Shown here in pieces: positions 13,301 to 21,300 of a stretch of 64,000 bases of DNA. The position numbers and the translations under genes are program-made. Position 1 is the first letter of the stretch. The number at the start of each line of letters is the position of its first letter. The DNA is taken from NCBI RefSeq assembly GCF_905163445.1, contig NC_053185.1:19796001-19860000 (forward strand), given 5' to 3'. The DNA is from Pararge aegeria. Lineage: Eukaryota; Arthropoda; Insecta; Lepidoptera; Nymphalidae. The notes below the pieces were generated by a model. The model had not been told where the DNA came from, did no database searches, and saw only the letters and a list, made by a program, of their open reading frames with translations.

Positions 13301-16300
13301 GCTGTTAGACGGCCGATTGGCGCAGTGAGCAGCGACCCTGCTTTCTAAGTCCAATACACACACAAACATTCTCCAGTTGTGGTAAACAAACAACTGGAGA
13401 ATGTTTGTGTAATGAACATGAATGTTTTAGCCAGTATCTAGGTGTTTATCTGTATATTAAAAGTGTTTATGTTCATTAAAACATAGATCTGTTATCTTAG
13501 TACCCATAACACAAGCTACGCTTACTTTGGGGCTAGGTGGCAATGTTTGCATGGTTGTAGTATAATTTTTTTTTTTGTCCTCAAGTACCTAGCGCTATAT
13601 TTAGTTCCGGTAATAGTAAGATTTTAGCCTGAAAAAAAATAATAATAGCCAGTCGTACAGAAACAATAAGTTGAACAAAAAAAGAATAGTAAAGTAATAG
13701 ACTAAAGAGTATCCGAAAAATTGTTGTCGGCGATGATATGAATTCGCAAGGCTTCTACCACACTTGACTGTGTCAGTAGAAACCCTTGCTCTTGTGAGTT
13801 CTACTGATTAAGGTACATTTTAATTTCCAGGTTTGCGTATGGTCTAAAGCAGAAACAATCAGCGATTCCTCACTAAAAGACTACAGTTTGTTGGGTAAGA
13901 CCTGTCAGCGCATATATTTTAACACAAACTATACATATATCTGGTGGCATATCTTCGGCTGTGGTTCGTTAAGCCGCGTAGTGATTAAGCGTTCCGGTAC
14001 GACGCCGCGTAGATACCGGTTAGGTTAGGGTTTAATGTAACTGCCGTCTAGGGCTAACTTGTAGTGCAAATAAAAAAACGAATGTACATACGCTTAACGA
14101 TCCATGGTCAATCGCATATATAATAAACTAAATAATATAATCGCCATGTCGCCTCCAGGATCTATAATTAAGATGAATATATATAATTATGAAAATTAAG
14201 CTTAATTTGCTATCCTCCGCGAACAGATCCTCGGCAATGTACTGCGTAGAGTGTACATCGCCGAGGATCTGTTTGGTGTGGAGTATACGGATTGAAGTAA
14301 TTATAATTACACCATACAGATTCTCCTGCTGTTCGCGGAGTATAGCAAATTAAGCTTAATTTTCATAATATACTTGCGTACCCAGCCCGCTTCGCCGGGC
14401 TAGATTTTGCTTTATTTTATTTAAACAATAAACTTACATCATTCAATTTTAATTTAAGTCTCATAATATATTAAATCATTTATTTCTCTCCGTATTCATT
14501 CTCTTCTATTCTCTTCTCGAGCGGGTGAGGATCATTATCTACACCCATGTACACCCAACAATAGAATATCATCATAGTAAATAACAGCTGTATTTGACAG
14601 TTTAACAGTTCCAAAATAGGAGTCCGATCGTCACCAAACTTTACAGGATTACTCGCCAGGTTAATCTGGATTGAAAGTTTCATTGAAATCGTTCCTGCCG
14701 TTTCGGAGCCTATACGGAACATACCCACACACTTTCTCTTTTTTTATAATCCATAATATATATATATATATATTATGGATTTCCGCAAAGTAACGCCTGC
14801 TTCTATCCGAATATATGTGTAAAGAACCGAAATATTACTTCACAGACTGCACGAGTTACATTATTTACTGTCTCTGAGACTTATCTGTGAAACCGAAACG
14901 CTTATAGTTTTGAGTAAACCACTGCCATAGTTTTTACTGAAAGAAATCAGATACAGCCCTAACATCGCATGTAAAACGCACGCACTTTATTAGGTAGTAC
15001 GTGTAGCGTAAGTACTATGCGCGTGTCGGTCTTTTAACTTCGATAAGATTGTCATAAGTAAACAATTAAAATGTTTTGAGTTATATTGTATGGAAATATA
15101 CATAGGCTTCTTTTAATTTAATATTTTTGAGGGTGATATTATGAAATATACTTATGCACCTTTCAACTGTCAGATTCATAAATTTATTTATTTATTTATT
15201 CAATTAAAAGTCCATTACAATGTCATATAGATTACAAAATTATTATATTTTCGATAAAAAAGCTTGGGTGTAAATTATTGCTCTAACCAGGTTGCTCTTC
15301 TAATAATTTAAAATGACATTGTGAGATGGTGATAACAAAAATAAAACACCCGGCTAAGTTTGTTGTGGGCTTCTTCTTAGACCAGGACGCGTTTGGAACC
15401 CTCGTAGCTTTAGTTTTAAGTTTACGAATGTGGTTATCGCCATCATCTCACTACCGTGTAATTCTTATGTACGCATCAAAAATGCCACCTATGGGCCTAC
15501 TTGAATAAAGATATTTTTGACTTTGACTTTGACTTTGTCAATCTAATGTTTACATTTGAAATGGAACCCTGTGAGGGCGCTGTAACCAGATTGATAGATT
15601 AAATTAAGAAGATTATTATAAAATCTAGAAGACAGTTTTCCAAACCATTATTACTAACCATTATGTATAGTATTTATTAGGTTGTATTTATAGTTATCTT
15701 TTTATAGAGGTCTATTCTTTACCTAAAATAAAAGTCAAAGTCAAAGTCAAAAATATCTTTATTCAAGTAGGTGGCACTTTTGATGCGTACATAAGAATTA
15801 CACGGTAGTGAGATGATGGCGATAACCACATTCGTAAACTAAAGTAAAACTAAAAGAATAAATAAATAAATTTAATTAAAAACAGTGGCTTTGAGACTGA
15901 TGGAATGGCATATATCACGGCATCGGAGGTATGAGGTGAAAGTCGAGTAGCTTGGTGTCAAAGCGCTAAGACCGCTATTGCCAGAGAGTCGCAGGTTCAA
16001 ATACCGTCGGTTTCGAAATTTTTATATGCTTTCGTAAGTAAGTATTAATACTAAAATGTTTGCAGGTAAACCACTGGAGCTAGCTAATTCGGTGACCGCG
16101 CTCGCCTTTGCTCCCCTCGAGTCTGACGTCCGAATAGTGGCCGTGGGTGTAGACTCCGGCGTCATCAGGTTATACCAGTTCGACCTCACCTGGAGTTTGC
16201 TGCACGAGTTAGTTAACAGGTTGGTGGTGATACAAAAAAAAATTGAATTGTTATTTTTGAAAATCACTAGTGGCCAACCCGGCTGGGTGATTACGTATCT

Positions 16301-17919
16301 AGCGACAGGCGTGCGACATGCGTTAATCTTGCTATCCCTGCTGTCAAACGTCACTATTCCATACAATAAATAAACAATGAACAAGACAATCACGTAGTAC
16401 ATTAATTGAATCTATCTCGTAGCGTTTAGACAGCGTTTACAATGTAGGCTCACAAACATGTTTGTTTCTTGGCTTTTCTCTATTATAATATACATGTATA
16501 CTATATACAAACATTCCACTTGAATCAATCTATCTATAGCTAAAAACTGCCTGAAAATGAAAAAATCTGAGCCCACAATATTGGTTATTTATGCAACTGT
16601 TGTTTGTACAATAAGGGGTATTCAAAAGCGAGTTTAGTTATGTGTGTGATAATAGTATCACATGAGTTCCTAATTGTCAACGGTTGGATACAAGATTTTA
16701 TCTACTCCCATAATATAAAAGATTCTGAACCAGTAAGCTTCCTGCTAACATTAAAACAACCAGTCATAGTAACCTAATATCATCCATTACTGAATATTAT
16801 ATACAAATAAACAAAGCATTAATGAAGTATTATTTATTGTAGTAGTAATAAACATTTTGTATAGAGCAATTATTGAAATCCACTTGAACATGTTCTTTAA
16901 GGTTGAAAGGTCCCGATCCCGATGTACTCGGCGGAAAATTTTTATTTTCTATGGAATTAGAAATTGTATTCGACACGTGGAACTTTTGAACCGTTTAAAA
17001 TATCTAGCGTGCTCTGAAAACTTGAATCGCTCATTTCTTTGTATACAAAAAAAAAAAATATCTTTTTTTAAACGAAGCTCGGCTCTCTCTTAATAAAGCG
17101 CGCGTCAATGACAATGTTCTTTTTTGAAATTCAAACATAACACGCATCGAGCAGTGAGATTCCGGCTGTCTGTTAAGTATAAAACCTTTGCGCAGATACG
17201 AAAAAAAAACAAAGGAGTGTTAAAATGAAATTCAGTACATCATATTATACGTTTGGATGTTATAATGTAGACAATAAGCTAACTGTTTCTGAATCTTTAA
17301 AGCATGGGAGTAGATAAACGTATTTATTAGAATGTATGGCAAAGCTTTTAAAAAAAACCTTACAGCATGTCGCAGATTAAAACCAATTCAAGCTTAATTT
17401 TTAAATCTTCGTCAAACTTCATTATCGGTGCACGTTTAAAAAAAGGTCTACGTGAATGTCACGTGCAAAATAATCATTATTTCCGCCCCACGTTTCTTTT
17501 TCAAACCTTATAAGGCCTCTAAAGCCTCTTAGAATATCTACCGCCTCGTAACAATAATCCATCTTTTTTTCTGGATTCCTGACTTTTTGAATTCTGGCTC
17601 GAACTTCAAAGACCATAAGCATAATTTTGGTCATTCCGACATAAATTTAGTTTTTTTTTTAAATATACTTAGGCAAAAGAAGTTTTGCTAATACGTAGAA
17701 CTTGCTAAAAATTTTTGATTTGAAATATTTTAAAGCAATAGACGAAAGCAACGTTATAAAATTGCGATTGTTTGTTCCAGCGTGGCGCACCATTTAACAG
17801 TGAAGCGGCTTTTCTTCCGTCCACGACAACCCAATGAGGGCGAAACGAATAAGGAAATGTTACTAGCTAGCTGCGGCAGTGATAATTTCGTTAGAATTTG
17901 TAAATTATACTGTGAATAA
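1377..17919 (+). CDS. ELP2: Elongator complex protein 2 (ELP2), complete, 13 exons
   Basis: ELP2 is the double WD40 propeller scaffold of Elongator (with ELP1 and ELP3), which modifies wobble uridines of tRNAs (cm5U derivatives). Exons: 1377-1502, 1745-2036, 2296-2514, 3266-3481, 3829-4049, 5427-5574, 6201-6398, 8974-9093, 10013-10178, 11779-12043, 13831-13894, 16066-16219, 17781-17919. All introns are GT/AG and the phases join without a stop into 776 codons (775 residues; human ELP2 is 826). Family signatures include HVLAGHEDWVRGLD (exon 3), RLWKIQRYED (4), VRVGEVGGNGLGFYG (5), SLDQTTRLHAPW (6), EEKVLRVFQAPHNF (7), NTLWPEVNKLYGHGYEVY (9), SRDRRWTLYQR (10), TGSRDGKVCVWSK (10/11) and a final CGSDNFVRICKL (13). 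Introns 3, 5, 7, 9, 10 and 11 are packed with transposon copies. Start: only the first ATG gives the conserved N terminus. Confidence 0.97.
2560..2862 (+). pseudogene. CR1/L2-like LINE reverse transcriptase C-terminal remnant
   Basis: Lying in ELP2 intron 3, the frame 2606-2857 encodes KMWNALPEDVVTAESLNQFN followed by NRLDKHQ. This is the typical end of a CR1/jockey-type retrotransposon reverse transcriptase ('WN.LP..VV.A.S.N.FK.RLD'). Only the last ~85 residues survive, as expected for a 5'-truncated LINE. The frame runs into the left arm of a 39-bp hairpin. Confidence 0.7.
2826..2909. repeat. Perfect 39-bp inverted repeat, 6-bp loop
   Basis: Arms 2826-2864 and 2871-2909 are exact reverse complements separated by TGATGC. 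The left arm is the end of the LINE coding remnant, so the right arm is an inverted copy of the LINE's last bases. Transcribed with ELP2 pre-mRNA it would form a very stable hairpin. Confidence 0.95.
2938..3012 (-). repeat. RTE-type LINE 3' end fragment
   Basis: An AAT/ATCAT-rich stretch is followed by TCCACTGCTGGACATAGG and TCTTTTGTAGGGAGTTCC. This is the reverse complement of the conserved 3' end of lepidopteran RTE-like LINEs, also seen at 42783, 49118 and 53925. Confidence 0.65.
3019..3141 (-). mobile_element. SINE-A fragment (minus)
   Basis: Reads as the antisense of the tRNA-derived SINE-A middle and head (CATCCAAACACTGAAAAAC, then GTGGGAATCAAACTC in the box B position). The 3' tail and box A are missing. 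Confidence 0.7.
4404..4662 (+). mobile_element. SINE-A, full length, tRNA-derived
   Basis: Starts with a tRNA-like head (box A TTGGCGCAGTGG; box B GGGTTTGATTCCCTC), then the family-specific body (GTTTGTGTGATGAACATGAA; CCATAACACAAGCTACGCTT) and ends TCGTAGTATATTTATTTATT. At least 14 copies lie in the window. Head and tail resemble tRNA-derived lepidopteran SINEs of the Metulj type (name by resemblance only). A Helitron-like element abuts its tail. Confidence 0.9.
4663..5309 (-). mobile_element. Helitron-like non-autonomous element
   Basis: On the minus strand the element starts TCTATATATATAAAAGAGG and ends GGGCAACAGCTAG. It sits between an A (4662) and a T (5310) with no target duplication, as Helitrons do (5' TC, 3' CTRR, A/T target). 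The terminal stretch matches that of 52823-53236. It contains a 122-bp internal tandem repeat. Confidence 0.7.
4959..5250. repeat. 122-bp tandem repeat, about 2.4 units
   Basis: The start TCTCCGNGGAAAAATACATG recurs at 4959, 5081 and, slightly diverged, at 5203, an exact 122-bp period. Units share ATCGGTTGAACGGGGCGGAA and TCAATGGACATAGCATGTTC. Confidence 0.9.
5608..5806 (+). mobile_element. SINE-B, 5'-truncated
   Basis: Shares GGCTAGTTACCA, TAGAAACCGATTAGGGG and GACTAACTTGTAGTGGAATA with the full-length SINE-B at 41398-41799. It lacks the tRNA-like head. It begins about 30 bp after the end of ELP2 exon 6. Confidence 0.75.
6410..6681 (-). mobile_element. SINE-A in ELP2 intron 7, next to the splice donor
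   Basis: Full-length antisense copy: an (AAT)n tail at 6410-6432, then ATATACTACGACAATACACA, ending with GGCCGTC at 6681. The tail begins about 11 bp after the exon 7 donor (GTGAGG at 6399). The ELP2 frame stays open through the whole element. Confidence 0.9.
6750..6845. repeat. Fragment of TIR element W
   Basis: AAAGAATCTGGAACAGTAAG, TTAACATTAAAAC-like sequence and TGAATTTCATTATTACACTC match the left part of the foldback element at 16697-17319. Confidence 0.55.
6846..8580. other. ELP2 intron 7, mostly unassigned AT-rich DNA
   Basis: No exon supported. At 7565-7660 a LINE 3'-end type stretch (GAGTTTCTTGCCAGTGG..., GGTAGTAGAGTCATTTG) resembles that at 9690-9840. Around 8000-8300 there are scattered matches to element W, such as TTCTGCGCAAAGCC. 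Confidence 0.5.
8583..8690 (+). mobile_element. SINE-B fragment
   Basis: Contains TGTACGATGCCGCCTAGAAA and CTGATTAGGAG as in the middle of SINE-B. It is directly followed by a SINE-A fragment. Confidence 0.55.
8703..8837 (+). mobile_element. SINE-A, 5'-truncated
   Basis: Begins within the body (ATCTGTATATTATAAG) and runs through CATAACACAAGCTACACTTA to a TATTATATTTATTT tail. The tRNA head is absent. Confidence 0.75.
9690..9840 (+). repeat. LINE 3'-end repeat
   Basis: Reads AGAGCAACTGCTGAGTTTCT, GGCTTCTTCTCGGCAGAATC, then GACGTTCCAAAAGTGCTTAG, a common dispersed 3' end in Lepidoptera. It lies in ELP2 intron 8. Confidence 0.55.
10270..10600 (-). repeat. Antisense LINE 3' end with (TCAAA)n tail
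   Basis: Begins AATCAAATCAAATCCTTTTA then TTTGCATAAAAC; on the minus strand this is an AATAAA-like end followed by a (TTTGA)n microsatellite, typical of CR1-type LINEs. It is followed by AT-rich DNA without coding capacity. Confidence 0.5.
10600..10871 (-). mobile_element. SINE-A, full length (minus)
   Basis: (AAAT)n tail at the left, then ATATACTACGACAATACACA; antisense box B GTGGGAATCGAACCCACGG and GCGCCACTCGGCCGTC at the right end. Well preserved. Confidence 0.9.
10893..11290 (+). repeat. Dispersed repeat X, copy 1
   Basis: About 400 bp sharing CATAAGGAATCACC, TGACAACCCTATTGAAGATC, GTCACGCGCATAGTACCTAC and TACTCAAAAACT with 20912-21300, and in inverted form with 14822-15065. No protein domain or terminal structure was recognised. 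Confidence 0.8.
11500..11610 (+). repeat. Short lepidopteran interspersed repeat
   Basis: Contains GTGGGTCACCTGATGTTAAG, CTGCAACACCAGAGGAGCCA and TTGGCCGGCCT, a motif set common in moth and butterfly genomes. GATGTTAAGTGAT is duplicated locally (11530 and 11550). Confidence 0.5.
12150..12640 (-). pseudogene. RTE-clade LINE reverse transcriptase remnant, frameshifted
   Basis: On the minus strand, translation gives VLPVMTYGAETWTLT, then after a frame change MERAMLGVSHRDRIRNDEIR and ISKLKWQWAGHV. These are the standard C-terminal blocks of RTE-type non-LTR retrotransposons. The end decays into several frames and finishes with a (TGA)n run at about 12155-12165. It is a dead 5'-truncated copy in ELP2 intron 10. 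Confidence 0.88.
12838..13025 (-). repeat. Antisense LINE 3' end with (AAT)n tail
   Basis: AATAATAATAATCCTTTATT followed by GCCATACA is the reverse complement of a GGCAATAAAGG...(ATT)n LINE end. The following 150 bp (GGTGGCCGCAAACTCAGCC and onward) is GC-richer than its surroundings but has no frame I recognise. Confidence 0.5.
13308..13570 (+). mobile_element. SINE-A with internal inversion over box B
   Basis: Head GACGGCCGATTGGCGCAGTG and tail region (GCTACGCTTACTTTGGGGCT) are normal. The box B segment is replaced by an inverted copy of the adjacent 20 bp (arms 13360-13379 and 13391-13410). Confidence 0.85.
13950..14083 (+). mobile_element. SINE-B fragment
   Basis: GCGTTCCGGTACGACGCCGC, GTAGATACCGGTTAGG and GGGCTAACTTGTAGTGCAAA match SINE-B. 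It begins 55 bp after ELP2 exon 11. Confidence 0.65.
14186..14369. mobile_element. 184-bp foldback MITE with nested hairpins (family F)
   Basis: Terminal inverted repeats 14186-14226 and 14329-14369 match at 40 of 41 positions (ATTATGAAAATTAAGCTTAA at the tip). A second inverted repeat (14224-14241 with 14254-14271, CAGATCCTCGGC core) is nested inside. The right half recurs at about 18700-18800. Confidence 0.85.
14383..14404 (+). repeat. Helitron-like 3' terminus (hairpin plus CTAG)
   Basis: AGCCCGCTTCGCCGGGCTAG is a short GC hairpin ending in CTAG, the form of a Helitron 3' end. The next base is A rather than T and no matching 5' end was found, so it may be a decayed terminus. Confidence 0.4.
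14745..14782. repeat. AT palindrome
   Basis: ATCCATAA, an uninterrupted (TA)n run, then TTATGGAT reads the same on both strands and could extrude as a cruciform. Simple AT expansion is the likely origin. Confidence 0.8.
14822..15065 (-). repeat. Dispersed repeat X, copy 2 (inverted, partial)
   Basis: Reverse complement of parts of repeat X: CTGTCTCTGAGACTTATCTG, TTTTGAGTAAACCACTGCCA, GTACTATGCGCGTG and ATTGTCATAAGTAAACA. The far end of the family is missing. Confidence 0.75.
15250..15540 (+). mobile_element. LINE 3' end with (TTTGAC)n tail
   Basis: Nearly identical to 42355-42645: AAAAAGCTTGGGTGTAAATT through GGCCTACTTGAATAAAGATA to (TTTGAC)n. The microsatellite end and absence of poly(A) fit CR1-like elements (clade inferred). 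It forms an inverted pair with 15729-15842. Confidence 0.75.
15729..15842 (-). mobile_element. Same LINE 3' end, inverted short copy
   Basis: Starts GTCAAAGTCAAAGTCAAAAA and runs through TGATGCGTACATAAGAATTA to ATTCGTAAACT, the exact antisense of the last ~113 bp of the copy at 15250-15540, about 190 bp away. Confidence 0.85.
15940..16016 (+). repeat. tRNA-like sequence, decayed
   Basis: Shares AAAGCGCT, TTGCCAGAGAGTC and CAGGTTCAAATACC (box B-like) with 58340-58416. The A box is degenerate. Probably the head of a tRNA-derived SINE rather than a functional tRNA. It ends about 50 bp before ELP2 exon 12. Confidence 0.5.
16697..17319. mobile_element. ~620-bp foldback element W
   Basis: The left end (TTTATCTACTCCCATAATAT, AGATTCTGAACCAGTAAGCT) and the inverted right end (TTCTGAATCTTTAAAGCATG, GGGAGTAGATAAAC) form ~60-bp imperfect terminal inverted repeats. 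The interior carries TTTGCGCAGATACGAAAAA and GAAATTCAGTACATCAT, also found at 23740-23960 and in part at 6750-6845. No clear target duplication and no transposase frame. Confidence 0.7.
17320..17780. other. End of ELP2 intron 12, with an unexplained minus-strand frame
   Basis: The frame 17422-17634 (minus, 70 codons) encodes FEVRARIQKVRNPEKK and YEAVDILRGFRGLIRFEKE, a composition more protein-like than its neighbours. No start context, family or repeat copy was recognised. It may be a transposon scrap. Confidence 0.3.
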
Positions 17920-17920
17920 A
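17915..17920 (+). promoter_or_regulatory. AATAAA overlapping the ELP2 stop codon
   Basis: The stop TAA (17917-17919) is embedded in AATAAA. If used as the poly(A) signal the 3' UTR would be only some 15-30 bases. No other hexamer was seen before the AATAAA-rich SINE tail at about 18010. Confidence 0.5.
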
Positions 17921-18009
17921 ATTAAAAATATATATTTTGATACTTGCTGTCTTTACTGCGTTTTCCACTAAAGAACTGAAGCTTAAAAGTAATGTAATGT
18001 GTTACTTTG

Positions 18010-18200
18010 AATAAATAAATAAATATACTACGACAATACACGTATCACCATCTAGCCCCAAAGTAAGCGTAGCTTTTGGTATGGATACTAAAATGGCTGA
18101 TGAAAATTTTTTCACACAAACATTATCCAGTTGTGGGAATCGAACCCACGGCCTTGGACTTTGAAAGCAGGGTTGCTGCCCACTGCGCCAATTCGCCGAC
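18010..18200 (-). mobile_element. SINE-A with internal deletion (minus)
   Basis: Tail (AAAT)n then ATATACTACGACAATACACG at the left; GTGGGAATCGAACCCACGG and GCGCCAATTCGCCGAC at the right. About 75 bp of the body (the ATATACATAAATAC section) is missing between GATGAAAATTTTT and CACACAAACATT. Confidence 0.85.
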
Positions 18201-18542
18201 AACTTTAAATGTCCCCTTCAAGGATCAGTGGAAATTATTTTATTACGCCACTAAGTCGTTCTCATGAACATTCTGTTTGTTTTGTTCAAACCATTACCAC
18301 TGGATTTCATAGTCTATTTATAATTACCTGAACCTAGAGAATTCTTTAGAGAGAGGGAATGTCGACGTCTTTATCGGTAGATTTATGGAAGTATACTTTT
18401 GACCCAAATAACAAAATAGTGTCTTTTGACCCAAAGAATAGTAGCTTACACTGTTATGCTTAATCTTACAATAAATAAATCTCCCAACTGTAATTCCTAG
18501 TGGTTCTTATATTTAATCCTACTATATATAAATATATATATA

Positions 18543-18800
18543 TACCGGAGCAACCTCAGGAGATACTGACTTTATAATGAATGAAATTGTTAAGACAAAT
18601 TACAATTTAACTATTCATTGTAAAGTCGACATCTCCTGAGGATGCTCAGTTTTCGGAGCGAAACGTGAGTAGATGGTACATTGTCGATGACCTTTTTGGT
18701 GTGGAGTATGAAGATTGAAGAAATTATAAATTACACCATACAGATTCTCCTACTTTACGCGGAGAATAGCAAATTAAGCTTAATTTTCATAAGTAGGTAC
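18543..18800. repeat. Relative of foldback family F joined to a second hairpin
   Basis: The left part has an inverted repeat: GAGCAACCTCAGGAGAT at 18546 pairs with ATCTCCTGAGGATGCTC at about 18630. The right part (TTTGGTGTGGAGTATGAAGA, TACACCATACAGATTCTCCT, AATTAAGCTTAATTTTCATA) matches the right half of 14186-14369. Confidence 0.65.
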
Positions 18801-20911
18801 TCTTTTAATTTAATGGTACTTAAAATTTGATTTTAGTTATATTATTGTAGTGTTTATTTGCTTATCTTCAAAACACGTGCGATTCTATATTTTAAGCAAA
18901 TAAGACCAATCATGTCTTACTTTGCGGAACGCGCAAGTCTGCGTGCTGTGTGCAACCAATCACAGGTTTGCATCACTCTTAACGTTTTCAGATACAGAAT
19001 GTATTAAGAGAATCCGTTGCTAGTAGGTAACAGAATAAACAAACAAAGGATCGTTTTCAAAAGATTTTATTAAAATATATAATATTGTAATTTCAATTAG
19101 TCTTTAATATTCAACATATTATAAACTGTACTTAGATATAATATACCCTAAGAATTAACAAATACAGTACACTCAATGCAAGATTTCAATGATTGAGTAT
19201 TCAGTAATAATCTCGTACTGAGTGTACATTGAACATTCGTAATATTTGGAAGCACTTTGAATATATTCTTTGTAATATATCGTGATTTGAATACAAATCC
19301 ATAGAAAATAGGTAACTTCGTGTCGCGTTCTAATTTCACGTCAATATACATAATAATAATATATTTATTCACACATACTTCATAACAATAAAAGAACTAA
19401 AGAACTAGTATATTATTAGGCCCATATCAAAGGACATACGAAAGGGATTTAGGCCCGGTGTCCACCAAGCCGGAGAGGTGAGATCGAGTACCTATACTTT
19501 GTTACATACTTTTATGATAGGTCAAAAACTATACGTATAGTTTATTTGTTCGTTTACACGCATACCTAGCGTATAAACGATGAAATAGGCTACGTAACGG
19601 TGTCTTACGATGTCTTGCAGTGCGACGCAAAAAATATGGAAAAGATGGTAAATATGGTAAAGAAAATGTGTCCAAATTCTCTAAAATTCTCTAATATTTC
19701 AGATACACATGCAAAATAGTTTTATTTGCCGAATGTAATTAAAGAACCGGAACTAATATTTATGACATATATGTCAATTTTAAGTATGTATATTTAAGTA
19801 TATAATATATTATATACTTAAAACGATCAATAAATCTTAAATGTAAATTCTATCCGCGCACGGTCGCTTGCAGCCGTATTAAAGGTTTTAGCTTTGCGTC
19901 GATTAGTGGCGTGCACTTCATAGATGCACATAAGCACAGCCTAACCTAAAATATAACTCATAAGGGGGATGGATTTTTACCATTTTATGCAGTTTTCTTT
20001 ATTTATGCATACACTGGTCAAAAACTCTGTGCACGCCACTAGCGCCGATGCCCAAAGGAGCATAGTTTGACAGACTAATATTTTCTCTCTGTTCTCTATC
20101 CGACTCCGCTTTGATAAGTACCGGTCCTTATACCCCCTATAACAACATAAGTGACCTTTGCGCGTATTATCAAATAAAAAATTTACTTTTACGTAAACAA
20201 AAATATTCTGACTTTTGTGACACCATGTGAAATTAATCTAAAAGCATGTTATAATATATAGTTTAGATTAGAGATTAAAGTACAACAGAATTGCCATCTA
20301 TCTAATCGTAAAAAGGTGTCAAAATAGTTTTGTTTGTTCTGAGCAATTTGAATTAATACTATTATGAGTAATAATCGTTTTAAACTAGTCTTATGTCTAG
20401 GTCGGGCGCGTCACACCGCAATGCATTGTAAAAAAAAGTTGCATAAATAATCGTATTGCATTGCAAAAAAGGGCTAACACGCCCTGCAATGTGCCGTTCT
20501 GTGCCCAGCAACCACGATTTCACACCAGTAGCATTGCAACAATGCTGGTTAGCAGCATAAATAAGCATGGCGGTAGTAGGTACTCCCCTTGACGAGCTAT
20601 ATCACAAAAACCTCACTACGATTCGCTTGCTTTTAATTTGGCCGTATAAAATGCGTGAGGATGAATTTGCAAAGCAATGCGTTTATCTCCGCCCCGCACC
20701 CGTGCGCGCATACCTTAATCTAACGGCCGCATGCCGTATTTTTTCAACATTATAAAAGAAGTACCATTTAAATAATTTTCATGTGATGTCAGATGACAGA
20801 TCACTAGTGTCAAAAACCTTACACCATGCACACACTAGTTTGTGAACTCCCCAAGCACATGACTCAAGCGCATGACCCAGAGTCGAAGCAGGTAAAGCAC
20901 CTTTCGTAGTA
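18801..20911. other. ELP2-MyD88 intergenic DNA, no gene recognised
   Basis: AT-rich and without a supported reading frame. There are GC-richer patches at 19850-19930 and 20400-20570. The latter contains repeated GCATTGCA/TGCAATG motifs (20420-20545) and may be a decayed element. Confidence 0.5.
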
Positions 20912-21300
20912 TAACAGAATTACGAAATAATATTTGAAGTATATTTCATAAGGAATCACCCCGTGTAAAATATTAAATCGAAAGAACCATATTTATTTTT
21001 CCATACAAACGAATTCAAAACACTCATAAGTGTTTACTTATGACAACCCTATTGAAGATCAAATACCGTCACGCGCATAGTACCTACGCGACGCGATGTG
21101 TACCTAATAAAGTGACAGGAGTGGCATGATTTTAATTTTGAATATGATGTTAGGTTATCTGATTTCTCTCTGTAAAAACTATGGCAGTTGTTTACTCAAA
21201 AACTGTTAGGTTTTCGGTTACACAGATAAGTATCAGAGACAGTAGTCAATGTACCTCTAAAGCCTGTAAAGTATTATTTCGGTTGTCATTTACACGATGT
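20912..21300 (+). repeat. Dispersed repeat X, copy 3
   Basis: Direct copy of 10893-11290: GTATAACAGAATTACGAAAT, TTCATAAGGAATCACC, TGACAACCCTATTGAAGATC, CGCGCATAGTACCTACGCGA and GTTTACTCAAAAACTGTTAG. Confidence 0.8.
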
